Positions 1-10,756 of a DNA stretch of 64,000 nt are shown here, piece by piece. The stretch's first letter is position 1. Each line of letters begins with the position of its first letter. This DNA is from Ditylenchus dipsaci (Eukaryota; Nematoda; Chromadorea; Rhabditida; Anguinidae). The DNA lies in the NCBI GenBank assembly GCA_004194705.1, contig SADC01001373.1:106011-170010 (forward strand). Direction: 5' to 3'. Both the position numbers and the translations under genes were made by a program. Under the pieces are notes generated by a model, which saw only the letters and a program-made list of their open reading frames with translations, searched no databases and was not told the origin of the DNA.

Positions 1-863
1 TAGTTTGGGCTCTGATCTGTAGATGGCCTCTGGATAGGTGAGACCTAAACCACAGGGGGACCAAGCAAAAATCGTGTTTTTGACATTATATACCAAAAAA
101 ATTGTCATCAAAAACTGAGACGATCTGCGTTTACAGAATTTCCAATTCCCGTCAGAACAAAAAATTATGGCAGTTTAAAAGTGTGCGAATTTCTTGAAAC
201 ACCCTGTATTTACAATCCAAGTGTGTATTGAATTGGGACCAAGAAGCGTTTAATGTATACAGTCAATCCTTGATATACCGACAAAATGATAAATCGATAC
301 CCTCGATAGACAGGCACTCTAAAAAAGATTGATGTGGCAGGCCAGTGAAAAATTAGAACAAGATAATCTCTGGTAAACCCCCAAGGCTGGTTACCAGAGG
401 TGTTACCTTTTCAAAAACGTTGTAACTACACTTTGAAACAACAAGTCAAGGCTTAACCCTAAGGCTCGGGTGTAGGCCAGCGTACGAAGTTCTGACTAAT
501 AAATGTATTACGTACTTCTTCTGGGGTCTGGGACATATTTTGGTACTCTTTACTAAAGTTTTAAAAGGAAAAATTTATGGGGGGTATTCGCGACTCGAAT
601 TGTCAATTGCACAACCCTAGGTTTGACCGTGTGTGGTTAAGGGGTTGAATTACAAAGTGGAAATCGAAATCATTCCAGTGATGTACAAAATACCCATTAT
701 CTACAAATGTATGTAATTGCACAAAAGTTGGAGGCTGGTCAAAGTCCAGGTCGAGGTACCTTGATCAGGACCTCGACCACCCCACATTGCACATTTACTT
801 TTGTCACGATAATGAAATAATTTTGTAGCAGAAGATAGCTTGGAATCTAAGCTTTCGTTTGTA
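1..863. other. Repeat fragments, no gene seen
   Basis: No coding exon is visible. Bases ~57-215 resemble ~25290-25420 (reverse) and ~38290-38405, a repeat with a GGACCAAGCAAAAATCGTG end. Bases ~360-600 are a decayed copy of the MITE seen at 22734-22975 and 35365-35625 (shared TATTCGCGAC / TAGGCCAGCGTACG blocks). The stretch lies downstream of the last visible exon of the minus-strand convertase gene, so it is probably the next intron. Confidence 0.5.
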
Positions 864-1665
864 CAGTCGAGTCTCGATTTAACGATCACCCTCGATTTAA
901 CGATCGCCTGGATCGGTCCCAGGTGATCGTTAAATCGAGAGTGATCGTTAAATCGAGAGTGATCGTTAAATCGAGAGTGATCGTTAAATCGAGAGTGATC
1001 GAATCGAGAGTGATCGTAAATCGAGAGTGATCGTTAAATCGAGAGTGATCGTAATCGAGAGTGATCGTTAAATCGAGAGTGATCGTTAAATCGAGAGTGA
1101 TCGTTAAATCGAGAGTGATCGTTAAATCGAGAGTGATCGTTAAATCGAGAGTGATCGTTAAATCGAGAGATCGTTAAATCGAGAGTGATCGTTAAATCGA
1201 GAGTGATCGTTAAATCGAGAGTGATCGTTAAATCGAGAGTGATCGTTAAATCGAGAGTGATCGTTAATCGAGAGTGATCGTTAAATCGAGAGTGATCGTT
1301 AAATCGAGAGTGATCGTTAAATCGAGAGTGATCGTTAAATCGAGAGTGATCGTTAAATCGAGAGTGATCGTTAAATCGAGAGTGATCGTTAAATCGAGAG
1401 TGATCGTTAAATCGAGAGTGATCGTTAAATCGAGAGTGATCGTTAAATCGAGAGTGATCGTTAAATCGAGAGTGATCGTTAAATCGAGAGTGATCGTTAA
1501 ATCGAGAGTGATCGTTAAATCGAGAGTGATCGTTAAATCGAGAGTGATCGTTAAATCGAGAGTGATCGTTAAATCGAGAGTGATCGTTAAATCGAGAGTG
1601 AGTCGATCGTTAAATCGAGAGTGATCGTTAAATCGAGAGTGATCGTTAAATCGAGACTCGAACTG
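864..1665. repeat. MITE expanded into an 18-bp tandem array
   Basis: About 40 copies of the 18-bp unit GATCGTTAAATCGAGAGT run from ~930 to ~1655. Early copies carry 1-3 base deletions, while copies from ~1270 to ~1600 are almost identical. The array is bounded on the left by CAGTCGAGTCTCGATTTAAC (864) and on the right by the near-complement TCGTTAAATCGAGACTCGAA (ends ~1665). The array unit is part of that terminal repeat, so this looks like a CAGTCGA-type MITE whose subterminal repeat expanded. The 6-codon open frames across it are a by-product of the 18-bp period. Confidence 0.9.
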
Positions 1666-1899
1666 AGATATAAAGAATGACAAAAAATATAGAAAAATTC
1701 TCTATGATCACCGAAAAGGTTAAGAAAACACGAGCTTGACCTCGACTCGCCTGTGTGAGCACCGGGTCAGAAACACTGAACGATCTGAATTAAGGCAAAT
1801 TAGGTTTTCCGTTCGAGAAACATTGTCGCATAACTTTGGTTCCACTGCTGTATATACAGCAATACATGTATTGTGCGAGCTTTTTATTTACACTCTCAC

Positions 1900-2112
1900 C
1901 AGGGTTCGACAAATGTGCCCTAAAGGGCACATTTCAGGGCACATCGTATTTTTGAAAAATCATGTGCCCAAAGGGAACAATGTGCCCTTTGCAGGGCACA
2001 TTTTTTTCGCGCCATATTTATGTGCCCTTTTTAGGGCACATTGTGCCCTTTGTAGGGCACATATTTTTTCAACTGTGAAAATTAAAAAAAAAGGCACATT
2101 TGTCGAACCCTG
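1900..2112. mobile_element. hAT-like MITE with 20-bp terminal inverted repeats
   Basis: CAGGGTTCGACAAATGTGCC starts at 1900 and its exact complement ends at 2112. The interior is built from GTGCCCTNNAGGGCACAT palindromes in both orientations. CAGGG/CCCTG ends are typical of hAT elements. No convincing 8-bp target duplication flanks it, so the class is an inference. Confidence 0.75.
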
Positions 2113-2277
2113 TGGGGTGTACGTTATATCGGATGTACGTTACATCGCAGTTTGACTGCAGTATACTTGCTGCTGTGACTAATAGAAAAAAACAAGGCAC
2201 TTTTCAGCCAAAAACAAGGCACTTTTCATCCAAAACAAGGCAGATATAAGATCTATCCTTATTTATGTGAGACTTAC

Positions 2278-2418
2278 GTAATTAGGACTAATATCAGGAT
2301 GCGTGCGTTCTAATCCATCATCAAGTATTGTAAGCACGATACCTCTACCCGTGTAACCGAGATTCCATGCCTCCTTGACGTTGTGGTCCATTTCTCCGTC
2401 AATGTCGTTGCTTCTATG
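2278..2418 (-). CDS. Convertase exon 4 (catalytic Asp region)
   Basis: 141 nt, phase 0 at both ends, acceptor TTATAG and donor TAC|GTAAGT. Contains NVKEAWNLGYTGRGIVLTIL and then DDGLERTHPDI. The Asp of TILDDG is the first member of the S8 catalytic triad. Confidence 0.92.
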
Positions 2419-5400
2419 CTATAAAAATTGTAATTAGATGAATGGTTTTTGAAGGGGACCTACACGTACCAAATACCACATCTCTTCCACATTGGATCGT
2501 TTGGTGCTCCATATCGCCGCCTATGCCCTTCCCTATTAGCTAGTAAGCTGTTGAAATCAAGTCTATTTTCTGCATTACTATAGTAATCATAGTCTCCAGG
2601 AGCGGCTGCAGGACCACTGCCAAAGTTAGGTCCAACCCTGCTCTGTTGGTGTTGGCGGTGGAACACTTTATTGCGTATACTCTCGGCATACAACTGCTGT
2701 TGCAGACGATCATTGTCCTCTGCTATACTGTTGTGAGTGGGTGGCTGCCGACTGCTTACGCGAATGTTGCTGGCTGGACTTCTTTTTTTGATTTTAATGG
2801 GCAGAAAGTCACGTTTGACCCGCTTTTTGGCCACTTGCTGTTCCAGCCAGAGTACCTAGGACAAAATATAAGTTTTATTGAGGTATGTTGTGCTTCTTAT
2901 AATTACATTTTCTTCACGAGAGATGTATGCAGGCTGTAAACTGCGATGCCGCCTTGTAGACTTCTTTTGGATTTAGCACTTTCAAACAGGTAGAACTCGC
3001 CTCCTTCGAAGACTGGTCCCAGGTTATTGAAGCCATACTTTTGTGCAAGGATATCAGCATCTTCTTTTTCACCACCCTCTATCCTTAGTGCCCATCTGTT
3101 GGTGAAGAATTTGGTTTTTTTGGGACCAGAGGCTATAAAATGTGTTTCATCCTCTTCCGTGAATAAATCATCTAAAATTATTACATTTAGCCATTGTTTA
3201 TTTCATATAACGAAAAGCACAATTTCAGTTTAAGATTTGAAAATAAAATTATTTTTCGATTATACAGTCGAACCTGGGGGCCCGTTTATCCAAGTTTCAC
3301 TCTTTTATAGAAAAAGGTTTTTGGATTCTGAAAAACGATCAGTAAAATCGAAACTCTTGCGATACTTGGGACCGGACTGTCAAAACAGAATTTAAAAAAA
3401 GCTATGAAAATCGAGCTAAAAAAGTGTCCGACCCAGCGGGGGAACGAACTTCTGGGATGCCCGTTTACCCAGGTTCGACTGTTGCTGAAAACACTTATTG
3501 AAATAATGGCTGTAAGTACTTCCCCCGTCAAATTATTCATTTACCCCGTCAAATTAATTTTTTGCCCCGTCAAATTTGAATTTTGAGCAAAATATTAATA
3601 TATCCCGTCTAATTTGAATTTGGCTCAAATTGTTTTACCCCGCCACATTACTTATTTACCCCTCCAAATTACTGATTTATCCCACCGAATCGTAAAAACG
3701 AGTAATTGTCGGTGTTTTTCCAATTGTAAAATTTTTATTTTTATATTAGCATGTAGCCCGGAATCTCTGGTTTCTAATGAGCTATCGACTGACTCGTTGT
3801 TGTGGAGAAAAAGTAAGAGATAGCCGTTTTATGAAACAGGAGTTGTTTCATAAAAACTAATTTTTCTTACATCTTTCTCAACAACATCGAGTCAGTTGAT
3901 AGCTACTTAGAAACTAGAGATTCCGGGCTACATGCTAATAAAAAAATAAAAATTTTACAATTGGAAAAACACCGAGAATTACTCGTTTTTACAATTTGGT
4001 GGGGTAAATCAATAATTTGGAGGGGGAAATTAGTTACAGCCATTTGAATTTTTAGTGAAATACCGCAGTAAATTTTGCGGGAATCTGAATTTTATAGTCA
4101 AAAAATGACTTGGGTCGCTCAGAATTCCACCGCGGAGCGGCCAGAAGCCCCTGAAAGTTGGTTTTTTGAGGGTTGACTGAAGGGGGGGGTCAACTTTTCG
4201 CGGAAATTAGATTGTGCGGATGAGAATTACAGTTCGATAGGCTTAATCGCTCAGAATCTCACCCTAGACCACTCAAAACAACCATAACCCTAAAATTGAC
4301 CCTCCCGGGGTGTCATTTTAAGGACCCTATCGCGGGAATTTTTGTGGAGCACGTGAGACTTCCTGGTCAAAATGACCGCCAGAATCGAGCAAACATTTTG
4401 GTAGTGAAACTTTTTTAAGTTCATATAACAAAAATTCAGAAATAAGCAAATCAGGCCGAGTAACAGGTAAAATATCAACTCGTAATAGTATCAACTCGTG
4501 ATAGTTCTGCTATCAACTCATGTTTTAAATTCTAGTAGTTTAGAAGATTATGGGTATTTTGGGAACATTTAACCCACGGAATAGGCCTAAGTTTTTGCAG
4601 TAACGCTATAAATAGGGTTGGGTGATTTCGGTTTCACCTTTGAGTTCGCCGAGATTCTCTGTAGATTCACCAAAATTGACCGATTATTTTTTTAACCTAA
4701 TTAATGTTCCGTGGTTTCGTGTAAAGAAATCCTATTTTTAATATGTTTCTCTATAGTTCTCTATAATCTAGCTTAAGTTCTAGTAAGTAATCCATGCACT
4801 AACTAAACCGGGTGGTCGTCCACTTGAATCGAATTTTTTTACGTTTTGGTTCCACGGCTTTTCAAAACGCCCGAAAGTGTGTCATTTAGCTTTTCAAGCG
4901 AATTTCGCGGGAAATTAAAAAACTCTTCAAATTTGACTAGAAAAACGTGTTTTAGACTTGAAATGCCTTCTAGTTTGCTGAATTCTGTATTTTGAAAATT
5001 TGATCTGTATTTTCTGAAAGGGGAGGTTCTCAGCTTTCTTTTGGTGTATAACTCACCCTCTGAAATACAAACCTCGCAAACCTCATACAAAAAGAAGTTC
5101 CGTTTCAATTTTTGCCTTGTATTTGACGTGAATTCTGGACTTCCATCGGGCCTGTACTCAAAATTTTATCGGAAAAGATGAAAATCTGATCTCTATGACC
5201 TATGTCTACTTTTCGATTTTAAGTCGAGTGGGTGAATAAAAAATAACAAATTTTTTTTGTGAAAAATCGGATGTACCCAAGGGTGGGATCGAACTCGTGA
5301 CCCCGAGGAAAATAGCCTATTTTGCTATGTAAATGGTGTGACGAAGAGCTTTACCCACTGCGCCATGCAGACACGCCTAAAAAGCTAAATGACACACTTT

Positions 5401-8400
5401 CGGGCGTTTTGAAAAGCCGTGGGTTCCAAAACGTGTTTTCTGCACTGATTCGAGCACTCTTAGTAGGATTGTCGAAAACTCGATATTTTCGAGGCCCTTG
5501 ACTCGAAGACTCGAATGGACTCGAAAATTTTCGAGTTTTTGAGTCCAAAACTCGAAATCGAGGCCTCAAAACGAAACTTGTTTACTTGGGGGGGGGGGAT
5601 CCTTTTTGGTCAACTATGAATAGTGTTTAGACGTCTTCTAAGTAACTTTTATATGCTAAAACGATAAAAAAGTAGTTTCCAAACAATTTCCACACTTAAA
5701 AATAGGTTTTTTTTTTAAATTTTGGTTACCATAAGTTGACCGATTGCCTTGGTCCCCAAGCTGAATACACCAAAAATACACATCTCTAACCAACTAAGCC
5801 CCATGCGCCCCCTTCGGGGGCGCAGGAGGCTTGGTTGTTTGGGGTTGAGATGCGCACACCCAATCTATTACTCTGAATCAGGGCTAAGTTACTCTGGATC
5901 AGGGCTGCGTCGGAACCGGACAAAAATCGGAACGGAATTCGGAATCGGAACTCCAGAATTTTCGGAATCGGAATTCGGATTTCGGAACTTGACCTATTTT
6001 TTCGGAATTCGGAACTCAAAAGTATCGGATTTCGGAATTCGGAAAATTTTCGAGCTCCAAAAATAAGAATCAAAATTTCAAGATTTTTTCGAATTCACTT
6101 TTTCATAACACACAGAACAGTGCCTTATATTACAATGCGAGGATGGGGGTTTTGCCTTGGTCCCCCTGTAGTTATTTCTTTGTGGGTTTTTAGGCTCAAG
6201 CTTAGGCAAGGGCAGGGTAGCGTATGCTGGGATGGACTTGAACATGAGTCCAAGACATGTTTGAGTCCGTCCTAAGATACGCTGACCTACCCTTGGCTAA
6301 GCCAAAGGCCTGAAAATTAACAAAAAAACAGCAGGGGGACCAAAGAAACCTCCAATATATGGCCCAAAACAGTTCAATCCGCATTAATATTCTAAGTTGT
6401 AAGCGGTCAAGCCAAAACAACCAGGATACACCCGAACCACCAGGATGGAGCCCGAACCACTGAACACATACAAACCACAGGAATGGGGCCCGAACCAAAT
6501 ACTTGTCGGCGCCAGCAAAGGTGGCAGATGTATGACGGGAACATAGAAAACATAGAAGAAAACTTGAATTCGGGTTAACAGATACCGAGGAAAAGCTAAA
6601 TTTGATTTCATTGCAAGACATTTTTCGGTTGTCGGAATTCGGAACTTGACATTTCTTTCGGAATTCGGAACTCAAAAAGTATCGGATTTCGGAATTCGGA
6701 TTTCGGAATTTCGACGCACCTCTGCTCTGGATGCATAAAAACAATATGCATACCAGAGTTTCTTTATGCGGTAGGCCCCAGCTAACAAAACTATGTTCGA
6801 ATCCCAACTTTTCGGTATTTTTAGGGATATCCAGATACTCTTTTTCGTGTATTTAGCTTGGGGGACCAAGGCAATTGGTCGACTTATGGTAACCAAAATT
6901 TTCTCGAAATCCTAACTTTTTAGTACGGAAAATGTTGGGAAGCAACTTTTCTATCGTTTTTAGCGTATAAAAATTACTCAGAAGACGTCTAAACACTATT
7001 CATAGTTGACCAAAAAAGGGGCCCCCCAAGTAAACAAGTGCCCTCAAAACCAGTGACGTCAGTGTCAGTTTGAATGTCAGTGTCATTTTAAATGTCAGTG
7101 TCAGTGGGCGGCGGTAAATTCGACCCCGGTAAATTCGTCCCCAAAACCGCCAGTTCAAAAATTTCGAGCAGGTTCGAATCCTGGTAATAGCAAATATTTT
7201 TCTAACTTAGAAATGTGTGGGAAATCGGGTTTGTTAGGACCAAAATTACGACTTTACCCACCCTAACCCCAATACCTAAGTAGGTGCCTCATGGTCAGGT
7301 GAACAGACAAATTATATTTTAATTTTTTTACTTTTTCGGGCTTTAAAACCTTGTTTATGGACTAATTCGGACATGCTGAAGATGGTTTGGTAGTGCTAAA
7401 ATGCCGTTTTGTAGGGTATTTCTTGAGCTTTGATAAAAACCAGTTTTGGTGAAATCAATTATTGTCCAATACTCAAAAAATACTCGACGAAACGGCATTT
7501 CAACACTATCAAATCATCTTCAGCATGCCTGAATTAGCCCAGAAAATATGTTTTGGAAGATGGAAAACGTGGAAAAATTTTTGCTCCAAGTGAACGACTA
7601 CTTGGTATTGTTGGTGCATGGATTATTCATCAGAACTGACGTTGGATCGTAGGAATCGTAGAAATCATATAGAAATCATAGCTTGTATCACAGACCAAAA
7701 TGTTACTACCCGTGTACCACTACACTAACTAAGTTCCCCGACCTGTGTACGACTACCTGGGTACAACAAAACCAAGTGGTTGTCCACTTGGAGCAAAAAA
7801 CATTTTACGTTTTTCATGTTCCAAAACCTGTTTTTTGGACTAACTCGGGCATGCTGAAGATGGTTTGATAATAGTAAAATAAGGTTTTGTATGGTATTTC
7901 TTGAGTATTGGGCAATAATTGATTTTACCAAAACTCAAAAAATACTCGAGAAAACGGTGTTTTACTACTGTCAAACCCTCTTCAGCATGTCTGAATTAGT
8001 CCACAAAATACGTTTTGAAACGTGAAAAACGTAAAAAAAAATTTTGCTCCAAGTGGACGACCACTTGGTTTGGTTGGTTTAGACGGAAAAATTTAAATTC
8101 CTGCGAAATTTGTAAAGGTTCAATTTACCGCCGCCCGTACCTACCTGATGCTCTTCCTACCCACATTCGGATTCACTAAGACTATATGGCTCTTTAACAA
8201 GAAACAAGACTGTTCGAAAATTTCGAATTGGCGGTTTTGGGGACGAATTTACCTGGGGACGAATTTACCGGGGACCAATTTAACGGGGACGAATTTACCT
8301 AGAGCCGTGTCAGTTTAGATGTCAGTTTGGACTGTTTTCAAAACCTATAACTGACAGTCATTTTTAAAATTCTGCTCAAGACAATAAATATTCAAATTGA

Positions 8401-9324
8401 AAAATATTGAATTGTTTTAACTTTTATTGTCTTGAACAGAACTTAAAAATGACTGTCAGTTATGTGTTCTGAAGCTAGTTTTATAAGTAAATCGACCACA
8501 TGAAGATATCAGAATTATAGGTTTGCCTTATGAAAAGCAACAATTATGCGCACCTCCCACGAATATTGACAAATTTTCACTTTTTGTACTACTTGTAAGG
8601 TTGTGCCACTTTCTTAACTCTACTCTACCGAATTCTTTTTTTCTTTTTTTCTTTCTTTCTTTTTGGTTGGGCAAGGAAAAATCTTGAGATCGACCTGAAA
8701 ATATTCGGATTTTCAAAATTTCAAAATAGGGAGGCAGAACTGCTTTTTACAGGAAATACGGTCTTCCAAATTGTGGGCGTTGTCGATTGCTTATATTAAA
8801 AAAATAGTTTTTTATTCGAAAAGAGAAGGTTATAATATTTTTTAGTACAGTTGACACTTTTTAGGCTTAGGAAAGGGTTGGCCAGCGTATGTTAGGACGG
8901 ACTCAAAAGTGAGTAGAAGATATGTTCGAGTCCGTCCTAACAAACGATGGCCAACTTTTGCTTACGCCTAAACAATCACAAAAAGTCAACAGGAGGACCC
9001 AGGTAAAAAAGTGTCCCATTGTTGTATGGAGCCAAATCTGTATGTTTTTTAGAATGAAATTTTTTTTGCAATTTAGCCTATAAAAAATTATGGGGCTTCA
9101 AAGTAGCACTGTAGAATTCAGCTCGCTTCACTTCCATTTGAAAGAAAATGCTGACCATTATCTGTTTCTCTACTCCTAGTGGTCTGAGCCAAAGAGGAAG
9201 AAGCATCGGTGACCAGAGCACTTGTTGGATCAACAAATAGTAGTAGACACACAAAAATATACCCGCACAGCAATAATAGAAGTCTTAGAAATGTGATATG
9301 GCCGAACCGTCGGCCAGCCAACAA
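2278..9324 (-). CDS. Furin/kexin-like proprotein convertase, 5' half (4 exons)
   Basis: Calcium-dependent subtilisin-family endoprotease of the secretory pathway that cleaves precursors after paired basic residues. Visible exons: 9132-9324 (signal peptide), 2942-3171 and 2470-2855 (propeptide with cleavage site KKRVKRDF, then NDPMWK at the start of the mature enzyme), and 2278-2418 (LGYTGRG, TILDDG with the catalytic Asp, HPDISPNY). The phases fit: exon 1 ends in phase 1, exon 2 opens with two bases, and the exon 2/3 and 3/4 joins are phase 0. Exon 3 is 386 nt, one base short of frame; MWK and MWYL are therefore in different frames, through a mutation or a sequencing error. Remaining catalytic exons (His, Ser, P domain) lie beyond base 1. 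Intron 1 is ~6 kb of nested repeats. The family call is firm; the paralogue (furin, kpc-1/bli-4 type or PC1/3 type) is not resolved. Confidence 0.88.
2470..2855 (-). CDS. Convertase exon 3 (primary cleavage site)
   Basis: Starts VLWLEQQVAKKRVKRDF: the WxEQQ motif followed by the R-X-K-R activation site. It then runs through a low-complexity linker to NDPMWK...MWYL. The length is 386 nt instead of a multiple of three. The frame break lies between AAG and ATGTGG near 2482-2487. Confidence 0.85.
2942..3171 (-). CDS. Convertase exon 2 (propeptide core)
   Basis: Acceptor TTTTAG and donor GCA|GTTTAC give a 230-nt exon. The translation contains FFTNRWALRI, then GFNNLGPVFEGGEFY and KSKRSLQGG, which match the propeptide layout of furin-type convertases (FTNxWAV, GFxNLGxIF, KRSL). 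Confidence 0.88.
3265..3481. mobile_element. CAGTCGA-type MITE in convertase intron 1
   Basis: CAGTCGAACCTGGGGGCCCG opens the element after TATA. CCCAGGTTCGACTG closes it at 3481. It belongs to the same CAGTCGA-ended group as 864-1665, and is noncoding. Confidence 0.75.
3640..4010. mobile_element. Foldback (palindromic) element
   Basis: An imperfect hairpin with ~150-bp arms and a centre near 3845. The arms contain CATGTAGCCCGGAATCTC and its complement. The same arm theme (TAGCC..GAATCTCAG) recurs in the foldbacks at 24051-24592 and ~53505-53700. Short CCCCGTCAAATTA units precede the left arm. Confidence 0.75.
4807..5440. mobile_element. Inverted-repeat element carrying a tRNA-derived core
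   Basis: The left arm contains GGCTTTTCAAAACGCCCGAA and a segment ending GTGTCATTTAGC. The right arm is the complement (5385-5440). The same AAAACGNNNGAAAAG-type end appears at ~43505 and ~52820. A tRNA-like segment fills the right part of the loop. Confidence 0.7.
5276..5371 (-). repeat. tRNA-derived SINE-like segment
   Basis: Read on the minus strand it contains CATGGCGCAGTGGGTAAAGC (A-box-like) and, ~70 nt on, CACGAGTTCGATCCCACC (B-box). The spacing is longer than in a real tRNA and the arms do not fold cleanly, so it is called SINE-like and not a tRNA gene. Confidence 0.6.
5447..5575. repeat. TCGA-rich palindromic repeat
   Basis: Dense ACTCGAAA / TTTCGAGT motifs in both orientations around CTCGAAAATTTTCGAG, including CGAGGCCC/GAGGCCTC at the edges. 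Probably a small MITE; noncoding. Confidence 0.55.
5577..7045. mobile_element. FB-1 foldback element, first copy
   Basis: The left arm (5577-5760) and right arm (6855-7045) are complements over ~180 bp: AATAGTGTTTAGACGTCTTC pairs with the GAAGACGTCTAAACACTATT block. The arms end in TTGCCTTGGTCCCC / GGGGACCAAGGCAA. The loop contains the R1 module in two parts (~5770-5880 and ~6720-6845). Within it, a second inverted pair of CGGAATTCGGA arrays (5905-6060, 6625-6715) surrounds a palindromic MITE at ~6140-6345. The same arms occur at 44165-48545. Confidence 0.75.
6140..6345. mobile_element. Palindromic MITE (TAGGCTCAGGC family)
   Basis: The arms contain AGGCTCAAGCTTAGGCAAGG and ATGTTTGAGTCCGTCCTAAG, paired across a short centre, with GGTCCCCCTG at the left edge and CAGGGGGACC at the right. 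Sister copies lie at 8862-9005 and 29720-29940. Confidence 0.75.
7105..8310. mobile_element. Nested inverted-repeat element, GGTAAATTCGTCCCC ends
   Basis: GGTAAATTCGTCCCCAAAACC on the left is answered by GGTTTTGGGGACGAATTTACC on the right (~8235-8262), with further short copies of the end sequence outside. Inside are two copies of one foldback (7320-7620 and 7760-8090), both with GCATGCTGAAGATGGTTTG arms and CCAAGTGGACGACCACTTGG-like flanks. Noncoding. Confidence 0.7.
8336..8480. mobile_element. Palindromic MITE
   Basis: The arms AACTGACAGTCATTTTTAA and TTAAAAATGACTGTCAGTT enclose an AT-rich centre with ATTGTCTTGAACAG and its near-complement. Short GTCAGTGTCAGTTT repeats near 7060-7100 and 8310 share the GTCAGT theme. 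Confidence 0.7.
8862..9005. mobile_element. Palindromic MITE (TAGGCTCAGGC family)
   Basis: GTATGTTAGGACGGACTCAA and its near-complement TTCGAGTCCGTCCTAACAAA form the arms. The edges are GTTGACACTTTTTAGGCTTA and TTGTGATT...AAAAAGTCAAC. It sits just downstream of convertase exon 1, inside intron 1. Confidence 0.7.
9132..9324 (-). CDS. Convertase exon 1 (signal peptide)
   Basis: ATG at 9324-9322 opens MLAGRRFGHITFLRLLLLLC, followed by a long Leu/Ile/Val-rich segment and a probable signal-peptidase region near TSA, then a Ser/Thr-rich stretch. The donor GGAA|GTGAAG gives phase 1, which matches exon 2 exactly (A + AT = Asn). Membership in the convertase is inferred from strand, phase and the missing signal peptide in the downstream exons. 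Confidence 0.65.
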
Positions 9325-10060
9325 TAGTCTTGGCCGTGGATTAGCACCAGCAGAGCATCTGGGAAGTAAGGAGGGGGCAGTAGCTACACAAGACTTGGTT
9401 GGTGGTGAATGACCCGTAATAGTGAAATCGGCACAGAGGACGTTGACGGCAACTGGTCAAGTCCCCGACTGATTGCTTGCCGCCTACCCACAACTATTCT
9501 AGTGCAGTATTGTGGTTTCTAGCAGAATACAGATTCGGCCAGCCACTAATCAGCTTGGGCTCCTAAACTTTTAATTTTAAATTCATAGAAAAAAGTTTAA
9601 TTTACAGTTAACAAGTATTGATGAAAAAATGTGTCAATCAAGCAAATCTGATGAGATGGAAAGCATGGAGTTTTTGTTGTATAATCTATTTATATGTCCG
9701 ATGACCGCCGGAAAATAGTCAAAATGACTACAGAAAGAAAATGTTTGAATACAGAATTTTTTCGCGACACCAGAAAATTTGTCAGAGACACTTTACTGGA
9801 TTGGAAACGGATGCGCATCTTGCATTTTTGTAAATGATGTGAAAAGGGCTGGAATTCACTATTACGCACTGGTCATAAATGTCCCTAAACCATGTTTTTT
9901 TAACTTTTCAGTACCTAAAAAGTGTACAAACATGTTTTTAGGCCATATTTGAATAAAAATTTGACCGATATTTTTGACTTTTTGCCTTGAGGGACCAAAA
10001 GAAACCATCTGGAGAAAGTACCAAGATACCCTATTATCTATTTTTACCATGTTTTTCAAC
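9325..10060. other. 5' flank of the convertase gene
   Basis: No exon is recognised. Bases 9330-9540 are of mixed composition and look single-copy, so they may hold the minus-strand promoter and 5' UTR. A copy of a GGGACCAAAAGAAACC-containing repeat lies at ~9870-10060, leading into the R1 module. No TATA box was assigned. Confidence 0.35.
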
Positions 10061-10131
10061 ATGGGACTTGGCAAAAAGAGTTTCTAAATTCATTTTATGA
10101 TCAAGAGTACTTCTCGGAATCATGTCTAAGG

Positions 10132-10385
10132 TACCGTATTTCCTGTAATAAGGCGGCATGCCGCCTTATTTTTCAAACCCCTCAAAATCCGAAAAATTCG
10201 AATTCAATCTCGAGATTTTTGGGTGCTCAATCAAAATCTAAAAATTAGAATTGGTAGAGCTCGTGGGAGTTAAGAAAACGCATCAAACAGGTAACCAAAA
10301 TATTTACTCTGCTTCGAGATATAGACCCTCGAAGTTGGGGTGCCGCCTTATTAGAGGGTGCCGCCTTATTACAGGAAATACGGTA
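10132..10385. mobile_element. pogo-type MITE inserted in an R1 repeat
   Basis: TACCGTATTTCCTGTAATAA at the left is matched by TTATTACAGGAAATACGGTA at the right, with GGCGGCATGCCGCC next to the left end. Removing it rejoins the R1 sequence TGTCTAAGG-TA-AATGAGTGCG, so the TA is the target duplication. The ends match those of the pogo-like element at 44378-46421. Confidence 0.88.
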
Positions 10386-10756
10386 AATGAGTGCGCTCAT
10401 CTCTAACTCTCAAGCCTACTGCGGGCTTTGTATCTAATTAGGTTGGGAGGGCCATTAATTTTTTTTATTTCTATATTTTTTCTTTTTTGTTTATTTTTTA
10501 AATAAAAATAAAACAATCTAATTAATTAAAAAAATCATATCCAATTAAAATAACCTCCAGGTGGTGAGCTTATTAGAGGGGAGTAGCGGATTCAAGACTT
10601 CCATAACACTTCAACTTATTGATATAAATTCAGATTTGCCTTGAACATTTCATAAATTTTTAAATTTCAAATGCAAATAAAAAACAATTTAAAAAACATT
10701 TCAAATATTTTCAAAATTAGTTTGAAGTGTCTCCCACAAGTTCAAACAGTTAAAAT

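Noticed and set aside
864..1665. Possible CRISPR-like array
   Set aside because: The unit is a simple 18-bp tandem repeat with no unique spacers, in a eukaryotic context.
1264..1683. Long open frames on both strands with 6-residue repeats
   Set aside because: They are a consequence of an 18-bp tandem array without stops in some frames; nothing suggests translation.
1900..2112. 8-bp target duplication around the CAGGGTTCGAC element
   Set aside because: The flanks ACTCTCAC and TGGGGTGT do not match.
6202..6807. 201-codon minus-strand open frame
   Set aside because: It runs through a palindromic MITE and CGGAATTCGG arrays; the composition follows the repeats and no domain is visible.
7160..7200. 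tRNA-like GGTTCGAATCC sequence
   Set aside because: Only a B-box-like match is present; no A box or stem partner was found at a sensible distance.
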